A DNA stretch of 45,715 nt, from assembly GCA_018400615.1 (NCBI GenBank), contig JAGYML010000003.1, positions 1-45,715 on the forward strand, read 5' to 3'. Positions 26,087 to 35,755 of the stretch are shown piece after piece. The translations under genes were made by a program, and so were the position numbers. Numbering within the stretch: position 1 is the first letter of the stretch; every line of letters starts with the position of its first letter. The notes beneath the pieces are model-generated. The model did no database searches. It was not told the origin of the DNA and saw only the letters and a program-made list of their open reading frames with translations. The stretch is from a bacterium (lineage in GTDB: Bacteria > Bacillota_I > Bacilli_A > Izemoplasmatales > Izemoplasmataceae).

Positions 26087-26504
26087 TAAAATCACCACTT
26101 TCTTTCTTGATTACCTTGGTCTTGACAGGCAATTTGTGAGCCGCAAGACGAAGTGCTTCGTGGGCTACTTCTTCAGTAACACCCGCGACTTCGAACATCA
26201 CGGTACCTTCTTTGACGACCGCGACAAATCCTTCAGGAGCCCCTTTACCAGAACCCATACGAACTTCGAGCGGCTTGGCTGTTTTGGCCAAGTGAGGGAA
26301 GATTCTAATCCAAACTTTCCCTTGACGTTTCATGAAACGGTTGACGGCGATACGCGCTGCTTCAATCTGGCGGCTTGTGATCCAAGCACCTTCAAGCGAT
26401 TGAAGACCGTAGTCTCCGAAACTAACCTTTGTTCCACCTTTAGCTTTTCCTTCATAAGATACACGATGAGGGCGTCTATATTTTGTTCTTTTTGGTATTA
26501 ACAT
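26076..26504 (-). CDS. rplP: 50S ribosomal protein L16
   Basis: L16 lies near the A site and the peptidyl-transferase centre. The 142-residue protein starts [20 protein letters not shown] and has [15 protein letters not shown] and [11 protein letters not shown]. Its last codons contain the ribosome binding site of rpmC. It follows rpsC by 2 bases. Confidence 0.98.
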   Translation of the reverse strand: MLIPKRTKYRRPHRVSYEGKAKGGTKVSFGDYGLQSLEGAWITSRQIEAARIAVNRFMKRQGKVWIRIFPHLAKTAKPLEVRMGSGKGAPEGFVAVVKEGTVMFEVAGVTEEVAHEALRLAAHKLPVKTKVIKKESGDFSEN

Positions 26505-26506
26505 AA

Positions 26507-27157
26507 TTAATTGGCCCTCCTTTTTTTACTAGGCAGGATTTCACCTTTGTAAATCCAGACCTTAACACCCAATTTACCGTAAGTAGTGTGGGCTTCTACT
26601 GCAGCGTAATCGATGTCCGCACGAAGTGTGTGAAGTGGAACGTTCCCTTCACTATACCCTTCTTCACGGGCGATTTCCGCTCCGCCAAGACGACCTGAAA
26701 CAAGTGTCCTGACACCTTTGGCTCCACTGCGCATTGCACGTTGGATTGCCATTTTCTGTACACGTCTGAAAGATGCACGGTTCTCAAGCTGACTTGCAAC
26801 ACTGTCGGCAACAAGCTTGGCATTCAATTCGGGTTTTTTGACTTCAACCACGTTAAGAATGATTTGCTTGTCTGTCAATTCTTTAAGTTTTGCAACTACA
26901 GCTTTTTTTACAGAGCCTTCACGACCGATAACCATTCCTGGTTTAGCGGTGTTGACCGTAATGACTATTCTATTTTTCAATCGTTCGATTTCCACTTTGG
27001 AAACCGCAGAGTTTTCATAGAGTTCCTCTAACATTTCGCGAATTCTGATGTCTTCGTGAAGCAGATCGGCGACATCGTTCTTGTCCGCGTACCAACGAGA
27101 ATCCCAATCTCTGATGATGCCAACTCGTAATCCTACTGGATTGACTTTCTGACCCAT
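26507..27157 (-). CDS. rpsC: 30S ribosomal protein S3
   Basis: S3 is part of the mRNA entry channel with helicase activity. The 216-residue protein starts [20 protein letters not shown], has the KH-domain motif VIGREGS and the C-terminal GAEIAREE and [11 protein letters not shown]. The length is typical for Gram-positive S3. Confidence 0.98.
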   Translation of the reverse strand: MGQKVNPVGLRVGIIRDWDSRWYADKNDVADLLHEDIRIREMLEELYENSAVSKVEIERLKNRIVITVNTAKPGMVIGREGSVKKAVVAKLKELTDKQIILNVVEVKKPELNAKLVADSVASQLENRASFRRVQKMAIQRAMRSGAKGVRTLVSGRLGGAEIAREEGYSEGNVPLHTLRADIDYAAVEAHTTYGKLGVKVWIYKGEILPSKKRRAN

Positions 27158-27170
27158 AAGATTCCCTCCT

Positions 27171-27506
27171 TTACTCTTTTTCAGCCACGACGATGGTCGT
27201 GTGGCTGGTTCTTTTCAAGATTTGTGTTGCGCTTCCTTGTGCACGTGGACGAATACGTTTAAGTGTTGGACCTTCACCCACGTAGATTTCTTTGATATAC
27301 AGATTTTCTGTATCCATGTTGTAATTGTGTTCGGCGTTCGCTACAGCACTTTTCAAGAGTTTTTCAACCACAGGTGCAGCAGCTTTAGGTGTATGCTTTA
27401 AAATCGCAAGCGCTTCGCCGACATCTTTACCTCTGACTAAATCAATAACCAGCTGTACTTTGCGTGAAGCGATGCGTACAGTTTTAACTTGTGCTTTGGC
27501 TTCCAT
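27171..27506 (-). CDS. rplV: 50S ribosomal protein L22
   Basis: L22 lines the peptide exit tunnel; changes in its loop give macrolide resistance. The 111-residue product starts [20 protein letters not shown] and has the loop region ERGPTLKR-like [15 protein letters not shown]. The ATG at 27506 has GAGGTG at six bases, preferred over the in-frame GTG at 27515. No obvious resistance change is visible. Confidence 0.96.
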   Translation of the reverse strand: MEAKAQVKTVRIASRKVQLVIDLVRGKDVGEALAILKHTPKAAAPVVEKLLKSAVANAEHNYNMDTENLYIKEIYVGEGPTLKRIRPRAQGSATQILKRTSHTTIVVAEKE

Positions 27507-27517
27507 GATATCCACCT

Positions 27518-27796
27518 CTACTTCCTGATTGCTTTCTTGTCTTTTTCGTGCCCACGGAAAGTCCTTGTAGGAGCGAACTCTCCCAGTTTATGACCGACCA
27601 TGTCTTCAGTGACATATACAGGAATGTGTTCTCTACCATTGTAAACGGCGATAGTGTGTCCAACGAATTGTGGGAAGACGGTCGAACGTCTGGACCACGT
27701 TTGAATCACTTTCTTTTTGTTGGCTTGATTCAGTTTTTCAATTTTGTTCATTAAATGCTCGTCGCAAAACGGGCCTTTTTTGATTGAACGTGCCAT
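27518..27796 (-). CDS. rpsS: 30S ribosomal protein S19
   Basis: S19 is in the head of the small subunit and pairs with S13. The 92-residue protein starts [20 protein letters not shown] and has [21 protein letters not shown] and [17 protein letters not shown]. Position between rplB and rplV is canonical. Confidence 0.98.
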   Translation of the reverse strand: MARSIKKGPFCDEHLMNKIEKLNQANKKKVIQTWSRRSTVFPQFVGHTIAVYNGREHIPVYVTEDMVGHKLGEFAPTRTFRGHEKDKKAIRK

Positions 27797-27811
27797 ATGA
27801 GTTCCTCCTTT

Positions 27812-28645
27812 CTATTTTTTCTTCTTGCGTCTAACGATTAGACGGTTACTGGATTTTTTCTTACGACGGGTTTTAAGACCAAGCGTCGGTTTACCCCAAG
27901 GTGATACAGGGCTTTTGAGTCCGATAGGCTGACGGCCTTCCCCACCACCGTGAGGGTGATCGATCGGGTTCATGACTGAACCACGTACGGTTGGGCGGAT
28001 ACCGCGATGACGGTTTCTTCCCGCTTTACCATAGTTGACGAGTTCATAGTCTTCGTTGCCGACTTGACCGATGGTTGCACGGCAAGTGCCAAGAATCTTA
28101 CGCACTTCGCCTGAAGCGAGTTTGACAAGTACGTACTTGTCTTCGCGTCCAAGAATCTGAGCGCGAGTGCCTGCTGAGCGAACCAGTTGAGCACCTTTTT
28201 TAGGGCTGAGCTCGATGTTGTGAATGATGGTACCTACTGGAATTTCTTTAAGCAGTTTTGCGTTTCCGACTTTGATATCGGCTTCGCTTCCTGAAAGAAT
28301 CTTATCTCCAACAGAGAGTTTCTTAGGAGCAAGAATATAACGTTTTTCTCCGTCCACGTAGTTGATCAAAGCGATGTTTGCGCTACGGTTCGGATCATAT
28401 TCTATTGTTTTAACACGGCCTTCAACACCATCTTTATCGCGTTTGAAGTCAATAAGACGGTATTTGCGTTTCGCGCCTCCACCTTGGTGGCGGACAGTCA
28501 TTCTACCTTGGTTGTTGCGTCCTGATTGCTTTGGAAGCTTGACCAGGAGCGAACGCTCAGGAGAATGCGTAGTGATTTCCGCGTTGTCCAGACGTGTCAT
28601 GTGTCTGGTTCCGTTTGTTGTTGCCTTTAATTTTTTTAATGCCAT
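27812..28645 (-). CDS. rplB: 50S ribosomal protein L2
   Basis: L2 is essential for subunit association and peptidyl-transferase activity. The 277-residue protein has the conserved [20 protein letters not shown] and the C-terminal [18 protein letters not shown] with the functional His. It follows rplW by 28 bases. Confidence 0.98.
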   Translation of the reverse strand: MALKKLKATTNGTRHMTRLDNAEITTHSPERSLLVKLPKQSGRNNQGRMTVRHQGGGAKRKYRLIDFKRDKDGVEGRVKTIEYDPNRSANIALINYVDGEKRYILAPKKLSVGDKILSGSEADIKVGNAKLLKEIPVGTIIHNIELSPKKGAQLVRSAGTRAQILGREDKYVLVKLASGEVRKILGTCRATIGQVGNEDYELVNYGKAGRNRHRGIRPTVRGSVMNPIDHPHGGGEGRQPIGLKSPVSPWGKPTLGLKTRRKKKSSNRLIVRRKKKK

Positions 28646-28673
28646 TTCGCTAACCTCCTTTTTCGCTGATTAG

Positions 28674-28958
28674 TTACGCTGAGAAAATTTCGATGCTGTT
28701 GTCTTTAGCCAGTTCTACGATGGCTTTGCTCACTTTGGCTTTATAGCCTTCGTGTTGGCCGACACGGCGTTTCTTGCGTGGACCGTTTAAGACATTGACA
28801 TTTAACACTTTAACGTCAAACAGTTTCTCTACAGCATTTTTGATTTGGATTTTATTGGCGCGTGGATCGACTGAGAACGTATATTTGTTCTGGTCTTCCA
28901 CCAACTGCATGCTTTTTTCTGTGATGATCGGGCGCTTAACTATTTCTGAAGCCAACAT
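28674..28958 (-). CDS. rplW: 50S ribosomal protein L23
   Basis: L23 is at the tunnel exit and is the main docking site for trigger factor and SRP. The 94-residue protein starts MLASEIVKRPIITEKSMQLV and has YTFSVDPRANKIQIKNAVEK. Its start shares its base position with the end of rplD (one-base overlap), so the two are coupled. Confidence 0.97.
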   Translation of the reverse strand: MLASEIVKRPIITEKSMQLVEDQNKYTFSVDPRANKIQIKNAVEKLFDVKVLNVNVLNGPRKKRRVGQHEGYKAKVSKAIVELAKDNSIEIFSA

Positions 28959-29581
28959 TACGCAAGCACCTCCTCATAAGATTTGACTGCATCCTGGGTC
29001 GTGACGATTGTTTTGGCTACAAGAATATCATATACACTTGTATTTGAAACAGTCTTCACTTGAACACCCGGGATATTTCTCGCTGCACGTTCTATGTCAG
29101 CGACAGGTTCACTCAAAACGATGAGCGTCTTCCCCTCAATGGGAAGATTGTTGAGAACCTCTACCATATTTTTGGTTTTGACTGATTCAAGTTTGATTGA
29201 ATCCAAAACCAAGAATTTGTTATCGCGGACCTTGAGTGAGAGGGCAGATCTAAGCGCAAGTCTTCTGACTTTGCGGTTAACTCTTAAGGTGTAGTCTCTC
29301 GGCGATGGACCGAAAACTACGCCTCCACCAACCCATTGAGGTGAACGGATAGACCCTTGACGAGCACGACCTGTTCCTTTTTGACGCCATGGTTTGCGTC
29401 CGCCTCCGCGTACTTCACTGCGGGTTTTGCTTTTGTGTGTGCCTTGACGCATTGCTGCACGTTGAGCTTTCACTACACTGTATAATGCTTCTTCATTGGG
29501 TTCGATTCCAAAAACTGTATTTTCAATATCAAGTTCTTCGACATTGGTTCCAGTTTGGTTCAACACTGTGACTTTTGGCAT
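28958..29581 (-). CDS. rplD: 50S ribosomal protein L4
   Basis: L4 lines the exit tunnel and in E. coli also represses the S10 operon. The 207-residue protein has the tunnel-loop signature RGGGRKPWRQKGTGRARQGS and PQWVGGGVVFGPSPRDY. It lies between rplC and rplW. If feedback control exists here, the long rpsJ leader upstream would be the target; that is inference. Confidence 0.98.
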   Translation of the reverse strand: MPKVTVLNQTGTNVEELDIENTVFGIEPNEEALYSVVKAQRAAMRQGTHKSKTRSEVRGGGRKPWRQKGTGRARQGSIRSPQWVGGGVVFGPSPRDYTLRVNRKVRRLALRSALSLKVRDNKFLVLDSIKLESVKTKNMVEVLNNLPIEGKTLIVLSEPVADIERAARNIPGVQVKTVSNTSVYDILVAKTIVTTQDAVKSYEEVLA

Positions 29582-29602
29582 TCCAAGTCCTCCTTTCGGG
29601 TA

Positions 29603-30295
29603 CTATTCCGCAGACTCTTCTGAGCTGCTTTGATTTTCAAATTGTGCGGGATCAAGGGGATCGACCGCTTCGGTTTTGACACCGCGGCGTACGACTACCA
29701 ATCCTTTTTTCGGTCCTGGAACGTTTCCTTTAATAAGGAGAAGATTGCGTTCCGGATCAACTTTCACGATTGTAAGGTTTTGAATCGTGACTGTAACATG
29801 TCCCATGTGTCCTGGAAGTTTCTTACCTTTCAGTACATGGTTTGGCGCGATGGTTCCCATTGAACCAGGGCTTCTGTGATAGTGAGAGCCGTGAGACATT
29901 GGACCGCGTCCTTGATTGTGTCGTTTGATCGAACCTTGGAACCCTTTACCTTTTGAAGTTCCTGTAACGTCAACGGTTTCGCCAGTTTCAAATATATTGA
30001 CTTTGATCTCTTGACCTACTTCGAAATTCGCCATGGATTTTCCAGCGATTTCTCTAACGTAGCGCTTAGGGTTACTGTTCGATTTAGCGGCATGTCCTTG
30101 TTCGGACTGGTTTGTGCTTTTTTTGCGCTTGTCCTTGAATCCAAGTTGTAGCGCTTGATAGCCGTCGCTTTCGACGGTTTTTTTCTGGAGAACAACGTTC
30201 GGTTCACAACTAACGACTGTTACTGGGACAAGATTGCCTGCCTCGTCGAAAATTTGTGTCATACCTTCTTTTGTTCCTAAGATACCTTTGGCCAT
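29603..30295 (-). CDS. rplC: 50S ribosomal protein L3
   Basis: L3 starts large-subunit assembly, with an extension reaching the peptidyl-transferase centre. The 230-residue protein starts [20 protein letters not shown] and has the conserved [20 protein letters not shown] and [21 protein letters not shown] short acidic serine/glutamate-rich tail (about the last 20 residues) makes it longer than the usual ~210. Confidence 0.98.
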   Translation of the reverse strand: MAKGILGTKEGMTQIFDEAGNLVPVTVVSCEPNVVLQKKTVESDGYQALQLGFKDKRKKSTNQSEQGHAAKSNSNPKRYVREIAGKSMANFEVGQEIKVNIFETGETVDVTGTSKGKGFQGSIKRHNQGRGPMSHGSHYHRSPGSMGTIAPNHVLKGKKLPGHMGHVTVTIQNLTIVKVDPERNLLLIKGNVPGPKKGLVVVRRGVKTEAVDPLDPAQFENQSSSEESAE

Positions 30296-30321
30296 GAGTA
30301 CACCTCCTGATAATTTTTAAG

Positions 30322-30627
30322 TTATTTCAAAATGATATCTACACCGGACGGTAAATCCAAGTGCATGAGACTGTCGATGGTTTGCGGATTCGGATCCACA
30401 ATATCGATAAGGCGTTTGTGTGTACGACGCTCGAATTGTTCACGAGATTTCTTGTTTACGTGAACACTGCGCAATATGGTAAACACCTCTTTTTCAGTTG
30501 GCAACGGAATCGGACCGGAAATCTTTGAACCAGTCTTTTTCACCGTATCAACAATTTTCTTGGCTGATTGGTCCAACAATCTGTGATCGTAAGATTTCAA
30601 CCGAATACGAATGTTTTGGTTTGCCAT
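30322..30627 (-). CDS. rpsJ: 30S ribosomal protein S10
   Basis: S10 (NusE) is a head protein of the small subunit and also takes part in antitermination. The 101-residue protein starts [20 protein letters not shown] and has [20 protein letters not shown] and [12 protein letters not shown]. It is the first gene of the S10-spc-alpha supercluster, preceded by a leader of about 130 bases and the promoter at 30770-30798. Confidence 0.98.
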   Translation of the reverse strand: MANQNIRIRLKSYDHRLLDQSAKKIVDTVKKTGSKISGPIPLPTEKEVFTILRSVHVNKKSREQFERRTHKRLIDIVDPNPQTIDSLMHLDLPSGVDIILK

Positions 30628-30763
30628 TCTTGTTCCTCCTTTCGCCTACATCAATGTATAGACTTGCTCCATGGAAATTCCTTGACTACGCGTCATAGGT
30701 ATCAAGACAACGCCTATAGGCGTGTCAACAACCTCCCACTTCACAGCCGACTTCTTAAAAGTC
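30628..30763 (-). promoter_or_regulatory. 5' leader of the S10 operon with several hairpins
   Basis: Between the promoter and the rpsJ ATG are about 136 bases without a gene. Visible structures on the minus strand are GACTT/AAGTC (30749-30763), GACACGCC-TATA-GGCG-T-TGTC (30706-30726, with one bulged base) and CTATACAT/ATGTAG (30646-30661) just before the AAAGGAGG ribosome binding site. A long structured leader fits autogenous control by a ribosomal protein such as L4, but the regulator is not shown. The rest of the gap to 30950 holds the promoter, a hairpin and A/T-rich sequence; no coding region is seen. Confidence 0.4.
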
Positions 30764-30769
30764 TTTAGT

Positions 30770-30798
30770 ATGATAACAAACGCTTCTGGTTATTTCAA
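30770..30798 (-). promoter_or_regulatory. S10 operon promoter (TTGAAA-17-TATCAT)
   Basis: The -35 TTGAAA (30793-30798), 17-base spacer and -10 TATCAT (30770-30775) on the minus strand are in the right place to drive the whole ribosomal supercluster. The match is good but not perfect; further promoters upstream cannot be excluded. Confidence 0.6.
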
Positions 30799-30830
30799 GG
30801 TATTTGTATAAATAATTTCAAAATGATGAA

Positions 30831-30861
30831 ATTCCCCTCAACTTTATCAGTAAAGGGGAAT
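30831..30861 (-). terminator. possible terminator after the HD-domain gene
   Basis: The inverted repeat ATTCCCCT/AGGGGAAT with a 15-base loop lies about 90 bases past the HD gene stop. On the minus strand it is followed by a modest T-rich tail (TTCATCATTTTG). It separates that unit from the S10 promoter. The loop is long, so confidence is moderate. Confidence 0.45.
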
Positions 30862-30950
30862 CACTTGAATCCTATAGTAACGCTCTAAAGAAGGTTTTTA
30901 TTTTTCTATAATAATTGCGCCCACGCGTGAGAGAACCTTGAAGATGCTGT

Positions 30951-31469
30951 CTATTTATTCTTATGATAGCGTGCAACCTGATTTTCTATAAATTGATGGA
31001 TCGTGCCGGTTTTTTTTATTTTTTTCGTAAATGTTTCTTTTAGGCTAATCATGTCATCTGCAAGATGAACAATCCAGCTTTCCTTGTATTTCGGAGGGCT
31101 TAAATTGAGTGGAAACATGTGCTTTAAAATGGCATCTTTTTCTCGCTCCGTCAAATCAAAAAGATCTTCGGCATTTTTCAAGGCTTTACGTGCATGGGTG
31201 AACCCGTGTTTATTAAACCCACGTTTCTTCACACGTCTGCCTTCAAGGTGCCAGTCATACAAGAAGAAATCATGCAAAAGGGCCGCTCTTACAACTGCTT
31301 TTATATCACATCTACGCTTTTTACATAGTGTAAAGGCCTTGTAAGCCACACTGATGGCATGGTCATAAATACTTATGCTTCCATGTTGAATGAATTTTTT
31401 TTGTGTCTGGAAGGTTTCATGCAAGATAATATCCTTACCATACTCGTAAAATTCTTTGAAATCATTCAT
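30951..31469 (-). CDS. HD-domain phosphohydrolase
   Basis: A 172-residue protein with the metal-binding histidines and aspartates of the HD superfamily: a first His at about residue 37 (YDHA), the HD doublet at residues 66-67 (ALLHDFF), His residues in HGFTHARKAL and a late Asp pair in VHLADDM (near residue 139). The superfamily hydrolyses phosphomonoesters or nucleotides; no substrate can be named. Its ATG overlaps the end of the CmpB-like membrane gene by 8 bases, so the two are co-translated and probably act together. HD proteins next to this membrane family are a recurring arrangement in Firmicutes, as I recall it. Confidence 0.8.
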   Translation of the reverse strand: MNDFKEFYEYGKDIILHETFQTQKKFIQHGSISIYDHAISVAYKAFTLCKKRRCDIKAVVRAALLHDFFLYDWHLEGRRVKKRGFNKHGFTHARKALKNAEDLFDLTEREKDAILKHMFPLNLSPPKYKESWIVHLADDMISLKETFTKKIKKTGTIHQFIENQVARYHKNK

Positions 31470-32340
31470 CGTTCTGGTCCTTTGTCTTATCTTTCTCAGG
31501 CGTATCCTTAAGGTTTATTTTCAGGTTGGGAAAGCCTTTATAAAGGTGGCTTGAAGATAATTTCATGATGATGGATTTCAGTTTGCTGTACTCCTGTTTG
31601 GCTTTTTTATCCGAATTAATGACGAGGTGACGTTTTAAGACTTCCAATCGCTCTCTCACTTCATCAATGGGTCGGTTGTTTTTGAGTGCATAAAGTGTAG
31701 ACCCAAGTGCTTTTTTGGCGTTTTGAATTTGGGAGGTTTTTGGGTTATCCATATAACTTTCAGTATGCGTCAAAAGACTTTCCAAACGGTTTTTGAGCAA
31801 GATGATTCTGGTTTTGAAATCAAACAGCATAAAGACAGTCACTATCAAATCCACTAAGAGGTAGCTCCCTAACACATAGGTACTTATCCGTTTGAAGCTC
31901 AGAGTGAAGTTATTCAGAAAAGGGTAAATATAGGGAATGTGAACGAATACAAAAAGGGTTGTACCCATCACGCCCCAAATCAGCGCATACTTCAGTGACA
32001 CGAAACCTTTGTAATTGAATCTTTCATCTGAATAATCCCACCAGCGGGCTTTGAAAAAGCGATAAAGCATTGCGCCACCCAGCAATTCCAAAAGCGAAGT
32101 TACCAAACTGATCAGGCCAAAGGTTATCAACAGTTCCAAAATGCTGTAAGATGTCAAGCCCGTATCAAAAAGTCTGAGAACCAAACTATGAAGCAAAATC
32201 GCACTAAGCCCATAGATTGGCACAAAAGGTCCGTTTACAAACCCTCTATTGACAAACTTGTGGTGCTTATAAAAATAATAAGCCACTTCCAGAAGCCAGC
32301 CCAAGAAAGCATAGACAAAGAACATCAATACAAGTGTCAT
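31462..32340 (-). CDS. CmpB-type membrane protein (putative ABC-transporter type IV family)
   Basis: A 292-residue protein with five or six hydrophobic segments in the first ~190 residues, followed by a soluble, basic and charged tail. The N-terminal half (FFVYAFLGWLLEVAYYFYKH, NRGFVNGPFVPIYG, SLLELLGGAMLYRFFKARWWDYS) matches my recollection of the family called 'putative ABC-transporter type IV' or CmpB. No ATP-binding motifs are present in it. The ATG at 32340 has GGAGAGGAGG upstream and its own promoter. Function is unknown; a role linked to the downstream HD hydrolase is inferred from the overlap. Confidence 0.75.
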   Translation of the reverse strand: MTLVLMFFVYAFLGWLLEVAYYFYKHHKFVNRGFVNGPFVPIYGLSAILLHSLVLRLFDTGLTSYSILELLITFGLISLVTSLLELLGGAMLYRFFKARWWDYSDERFNYKGFVSLKYALIWGVMGTTLFVFVHIPYIYPFLNNFTLSFKRISTYVLGSYLLVDLIVTVFMLFDFKTRIILLKNRLESLLTHTESYMDNPKTSQIQNAKKALGSTLYALKNNRPIDEVRERLEVLKRHLVINSDKKAKQEYSKLKSIIMKLSSSHLYKGFPNLKINLKDTPEKDKTKDQNDE

Positions 32341-32370
32341 AAACGTCCTCCTCTCCTAAACCTATACTTT

Positions 32371-32399
32371 ATTATAGTGCATTTAATCGTTTCTGACAA
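32371..32399 (-). promoter_or_regulatory. promoter of the CmpB/HD unit (TTGTCA-17-TATAAT)
   Basis: On the minus strand -35 TTGTCA (32394-32399) and a perfect -10 TATAAT (32371-32376), 17 bases apart and 31 bases before the ATG. It overlaps the tail of the arcB terminator. Confidence 0.75.
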
Positions 32400-32400
32400 T

Positions 32401-32424
32401 TAAGAGCGCCTCCGAAGAGGCGCC
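32401..32424 (-). terminator. terminator after arcB with a C(UUCG)G tetraloop
   Basis: On the minus strand GCGCCTC-TTCG-GAGGCGC begins 4 bases past the arcB stop and is followed by TCTTAATT. The RNA loop is UUCG closed by C-G, a very stable tetraloop. It ends the ornithine/arginine operon. Confidence 0.7.
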
Positions 32425-32426
32425 AT

Positions 32427-33443
32427 TTATTCCATGTTTTTCATAGTTGCAAGCATGACTGCCTTAATGGTATGCATACGGTTTTCAGCCTCATCAAATA
32501 CTACGCTTTTCGATGATTCTATCACTGAATCAGTAACTTCCATTTCTCCATTTTGTATGGTCGGATAGTCTTCGTTAAAGGTATTGGCTATCTCCAAGCC
32601 CACTTCAGTGTCCTTCCCATGGAAGGCAGGTAAGCAGTGCATGAATATAGCGTCTTGTGATGCATTATTCATCATCGAATCGTCCACTTGATATTCGTGA
32701 AGCGCGCCAATGCGTTTCCGCCAGGTTTCTTTCGATTCACCCATCGATACCCATACATCCGTGTACACGACATCCGCATTCTTTGTGCCTTTCCACTTGT
32801 CAGCTTCCAGTGTAATGCTTCCACCGGATTTTTCGGCAAATGCCTTGCATTGTTTGACAAGTGCTTCATCGGGCCATAATTCCTTGGGTGCTACAGCCGT
32901 GAAATGGATTCCCATTTTGGCGGCCCCAATCATAAGACTGTTGCCCATGTTATTGCGAGCATCACCCACAAAACTAAAGTGAACGCCTTTGAGTTTTCCA
33001 AGTTGTTCTTGAACGGTCAAAAAATCAGCTAAAATCTGTGTGGGGTGGTATAAGTCAGTAAGCCCATTCCAAACTGGAACCCCTGAATATTTTCCTAGTG
33101 ATTCGACATCTTCATGCAAATAGCCTCTGAATTGAATACCATCAAACATTCTTCCGAGTACTCTTGCAGTGTCCTTGATAGATTCCTTTTTACCCATTTG
33201 AGAGCCTGAAGGACCGAGATATGTCACGCCCATTCCCAAATCATAGGCTCCTGCTTCAAACGCACACCGTGTTCTCGTTGAATCCTTTTGAAACAGCAAG
33301 ACGACATTTTTCCCTTTTAGATGCTGATGGGCAGTGCCTTCTTTTTTTTCAGTCTTAAGTGTTTTTGCCAATTTAAGTAGATATGATATTTCTTCGCTCG
33401 TATAATCAAGCAATGTGAGAAAATTTTTGGATTTAAGATTCAT
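32427..33443 (-). CDS. arcB: ornithine carbamoyltransferase (catabolic context)
   Basis: The enzyme interconverts citrulline plus phosphate with ornithine plus carbamoyl phosphate; beside arcA it should run in the catabolic direction. The 338-residue protein has the carbamoyl-phosphate site STRTR (residues 55-59), HPTQ and the ornithine-binding HCLPAFH. The start at 33443 overlaps arcA by 11 bases. It is the last gene of the operon. The ornithine made here is the substrate of the genes further upstream in the operon. An anabolic ArgF role cannot be excluded by sequence alone. Confidence 0.95.
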   Translation of the reverse strand: MNLKSKNFLTLLDYTSEEISYLLKLAKTLKTEKKEGTAHQHLKGKNVVLLFQKDSTRTRCAFEAGAYDLGMGVTYLGPSGSQMGKKESIKDTARVLGRMFDGIQFRGYLHEDVESLGKYSGVPVWNGLTDLYHPTQILADFLTVQEQLGKLKGVHFSFVGDARNNMGNSLMIGAAKMGIHFTAVAPKELWPDEALVKQCKAFAEKSGGSITLEADKWKGTKNADVVYTDVWVSMGESKETWRKRIGALHEYQVDDSMMNNASQDAIFMHCLPAFHGKDTEVGLEIANTFNEDYPTIQNGEMEVTDSVIESSKSVVFDEAENRMHTIKAVMLATMKNME

Positions 33444-34665
33444 TGTGTTCCCCTTTCTTGACTCTTTTTAATGGCATGCTCATACATCTTGGTCCACCGC
33501 GTCCTCTGGAGAGTTCACTTGAAGGGATTTCCAATACGGTAATCCCTTTTTCTCTCAAAAGACGATTTGTCACATGATTTCTTGAATAGGCTATGACTTT
33601 TCCAGGTTCAACTGCCAGTGTGTTGGCACCATCATTCCATTGTTCACGTTCACTGTCCACGACATCCTTTCCTCCGCAGGAAATCAGTTCTACAGGGATG
33701 CCCAAGTGCTTCTCCAATATACTGTCAAGCGTTGTTACGGTTTTCTCAATAGACAATTCACCGTCATTCTGAGTTATTTCAAAAATGGTCATCGTACTCA
33801 ACACGCCACTATGAACTGTGAAGATTCCATGATCAACCTGGGTAAACACAGTATCCAAGTGCATGAAAGCACGGGTATTCGGAATGTTAAAAGCCAAAAT
33901 GGTCTTAAATGATTCTTTTTCTTTGAATAAAGTTCTTGCCAATTCTTCAATGGCGTAAGGGTTCGTACGCATACTGATGCCCACAGCCAATGTATGCTCA
34001 TCCAAAACGAGCACGTCGCCTCCTTCAATGGCGTGTTCGTTGTGTCTGTCATAATATTCAGAGACAGGTTTCTCTTTGAACCGAGGATGATGTTTAATAA
34101 GAAAATCTGAAAAAAGTGTTTCTCTTTGTCTTGTTGCCGTATACATATGGTTTATGGCAACGCCTTTCCCAATGCTGGAAAATGGATCTCTTTGAAAAAG
34201 AATATTGGGCATTGGATCGGTATAAAAAGGGTATTCATTTTCCAACATTTCCATGATGGTTCCACTAAAATGTTCTGGGATTTCAGTTTTCTTGATGCCC
34301 GCTATCATTTTTTCAATCATCGGCTTAGTTTCCATAACACTAAGATACTTGTAAATTGCATCCGTCGCACTTTTATTGGGAACACGACTTTCTTTGATGA
34401 ACTGGCGAATAAATGCATCCTTCTTTGTTTCACTGACACTGTCCAAAGCCTCACTAACCAAATCCGTAAGGTATAAAACCTCAACCCCTTCTTGTCTTAG
34501 GGTTTGTGCAAAAGCATCATGTTCTTCTCTTGCCACATCCAAAAATGGAATGTCATCAAAAAGCAAACGATCAAGGACGGATGGTGTGAGGTTTTCAAGT
34601 TCTTTTCCCGGTCTATGAAGCAATACGGTTTTCAATTTTCCTATTTCAGAATAAACATTAATCAT
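33433..34665 (-). CDS. arcA: arginine deiminase
   Basis: ArcA hydrolyses arginine to citrulline and ammonia. The 410-residue product has the guanidino-modifying family residues: Asp in [23 protein letters not shown], His in [11 protein letters not shown] and the catalytic cysteine at about residue 394 in [10 protein letters not shown]. The ATG at 34665 has GAAGTGA upstream and lies 4 bases past the alr stop; an in-frame ATG at 34680 overlaps alr and lacks a binding site. The following arcB gene supports a catabolic deiminase pathway. Carbamate kinase (arcC) and the arginine/ornithine antiporter (arcD) are not present in the window. Confidence 0.96.
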   Translation of the reverse strand: MINVYSEIGKLKTVLLHRPGKELENLTPSVLDRLLFDDIPFLDVAREEHDAFAQTLRQEGVEVLYLTDLVSEALDSVSETKKDAFIRQFIKESRVPNKSATDAIYKYLSVMETKPMIEKMIAGIKKTEIPEHFSGTIMEMLENEYPFYTDPMPNILFQRDPFSSIGKGVAINHMYTATRQRETLFSDFLIKHHPRFKEKPVSEYYDRHNEHAIEGGDVLVLDEHTLAVGISMRTNPYAIEELARTLFKEKESFKTILAFNIPNTRAFMHLDTVFTQVDHGIFTVHSGVLSTMTIFEITQNDGELSIEKTVTTLDSILEKHLGIPVELISCGGKDVVDSEREQWNDGANTLAVEPGKVIAYSRNHVTNRLLREKGITVLEIPSSELSRGRGGPRCMSMPLKRVKKGEHNES

Positions 34666-34669
34666 AAAA

Positions 34670-35755
34670 TCACTTCCCATTATAAACTCTAGGCACTCTT
34701 TTACTGACTTGGCAGAGTACTTCGTAGCTGATTGTTTTTGTTCTTTTTGCTATGGTATCGGCCGTTATTTTTCCTTCACCAAAGAGTTTCACCTTGTCTC
34801 CGGTATTGACTGATTGATCCACTTTTATAAATGTCATATCCATGCAAACTCTTGCGACTATTGGGTAAAGATTGTTTCCTATACTCACCATGCCACCTTG
34901 ATTCATTCGAATCCAGCCATCTGCATATCCCACAGGCAAAATGGCAATGTTTTCCCAAGCCGTTGCTTCATAGGTTATGTTATAGCCAAGCTTTTCTCCC
35001 GGTTTTAGAACCTTTATCTCTGCTACATGGGTAATGAAATCCATAACCGGTTTCAAAAAGTTCACTTCTTCTTCAAGTGAGTAGCCATAAAGGGAGATTC
35101 CCAGTCTTGCATGGGTGTTAAAGGGCATGGTTTTCTCGTATTTAATGATGGATGATGAATTTGAAACATGAATCCTTGATGGGGTACGGGGCAACACTTT
35201 CAAAAGTGCGTTGAACCTTTTCCTTTGTTCGTTAAAATAGGCCTTATCCGAATCCGCGGTCGCAAAATGCGTGTAGATACCTTCGATAGTTAGATTGTCA
35301 TGCTGCCTGGCATAATTGAATACTTCGATTATTTCACTTTCATTTTGAAAACCCAGACGGTGCATTCCAGTATCCACTTTAAGATCAAATCTAAGAGGTA
35401 ACTTACTCATTTTAACATGATTCCATAATCTTTGGCCTGTCAGAGTAAAGATGAAGTCCTGCTCAGAGACAACCGATAACTCAGAGCCCTGCAATGGCCC
35501 CATAATAAGAATTTCAATATCAAGGTTCAAAGCTTTCAATGCAAGGGCCTCTTCTAGTAAACTGACAGCAAAAAGACGTACAGCATGATTATAATACAAA
35601 TGCTTCACAATTGCATCCGCACCATGTCCATAAGCATCCGCTTTTACCACAGGAATCAAAGATGTATTGGCTGACATTTCGCTCAAACGTTCAAAATTAT
35701 GCGATACATTTTCAAGATTGATGGCCGCATAGGTTTTTCTGTATATCTTATTCAT
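34670..35755 (-). CDS. alr: alanine racemase
   Basis: A PLP-dependent fold III racemase. The 361-residue product has the PLP lysine at about residue 38 (VVKADAYGHG), the Arg in MHRLGF near residue 133 and the catalytic Tyr near residue 258 in KLGYNIT, plus VGYADGW and VCMDM. The ATG at 35755 overlaps the end of orr by 8 bases. Within this operon it would convert the D-alanine released by OrtAB into L-alanine (inference from pathway chemistry), besides or instead of supplying D-alanine for peptidoglycan. Substrate specificity other than alanine is possible. Confidence 0.93.
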   Translation of the reverse strand: MNKIYRKTYAAINLENVSHNFERLSEMSANTSLIPVVKADAYGHGADAIVKHLYYNHAVRLFAVSLLEEALALKALNLDIEILIMGPLQGSELSVVSEQDFIFTLTGQRLWNHVKMSKLPLRFDLKVDTGMHRLGFQNESEIIEVFNYARQHDNLTIEGIYTHFATADSDKAYFNEQRKRFNALLKVLPRTPSRIHVSNSSSIIKYEKTMPFNTHARLGISLYGYSLEEEVNFLKPVMDFITHVAEIKVLKPGEKLGYNITYEATAWENIAILPVGYADGWIRMNQGGMVSIGNNLYPIVARVCMDMTFIKVDQSVNTGDKVKLFGEGKITADTIAKRTKTISYEVLCQVSKRVPRVYNGK

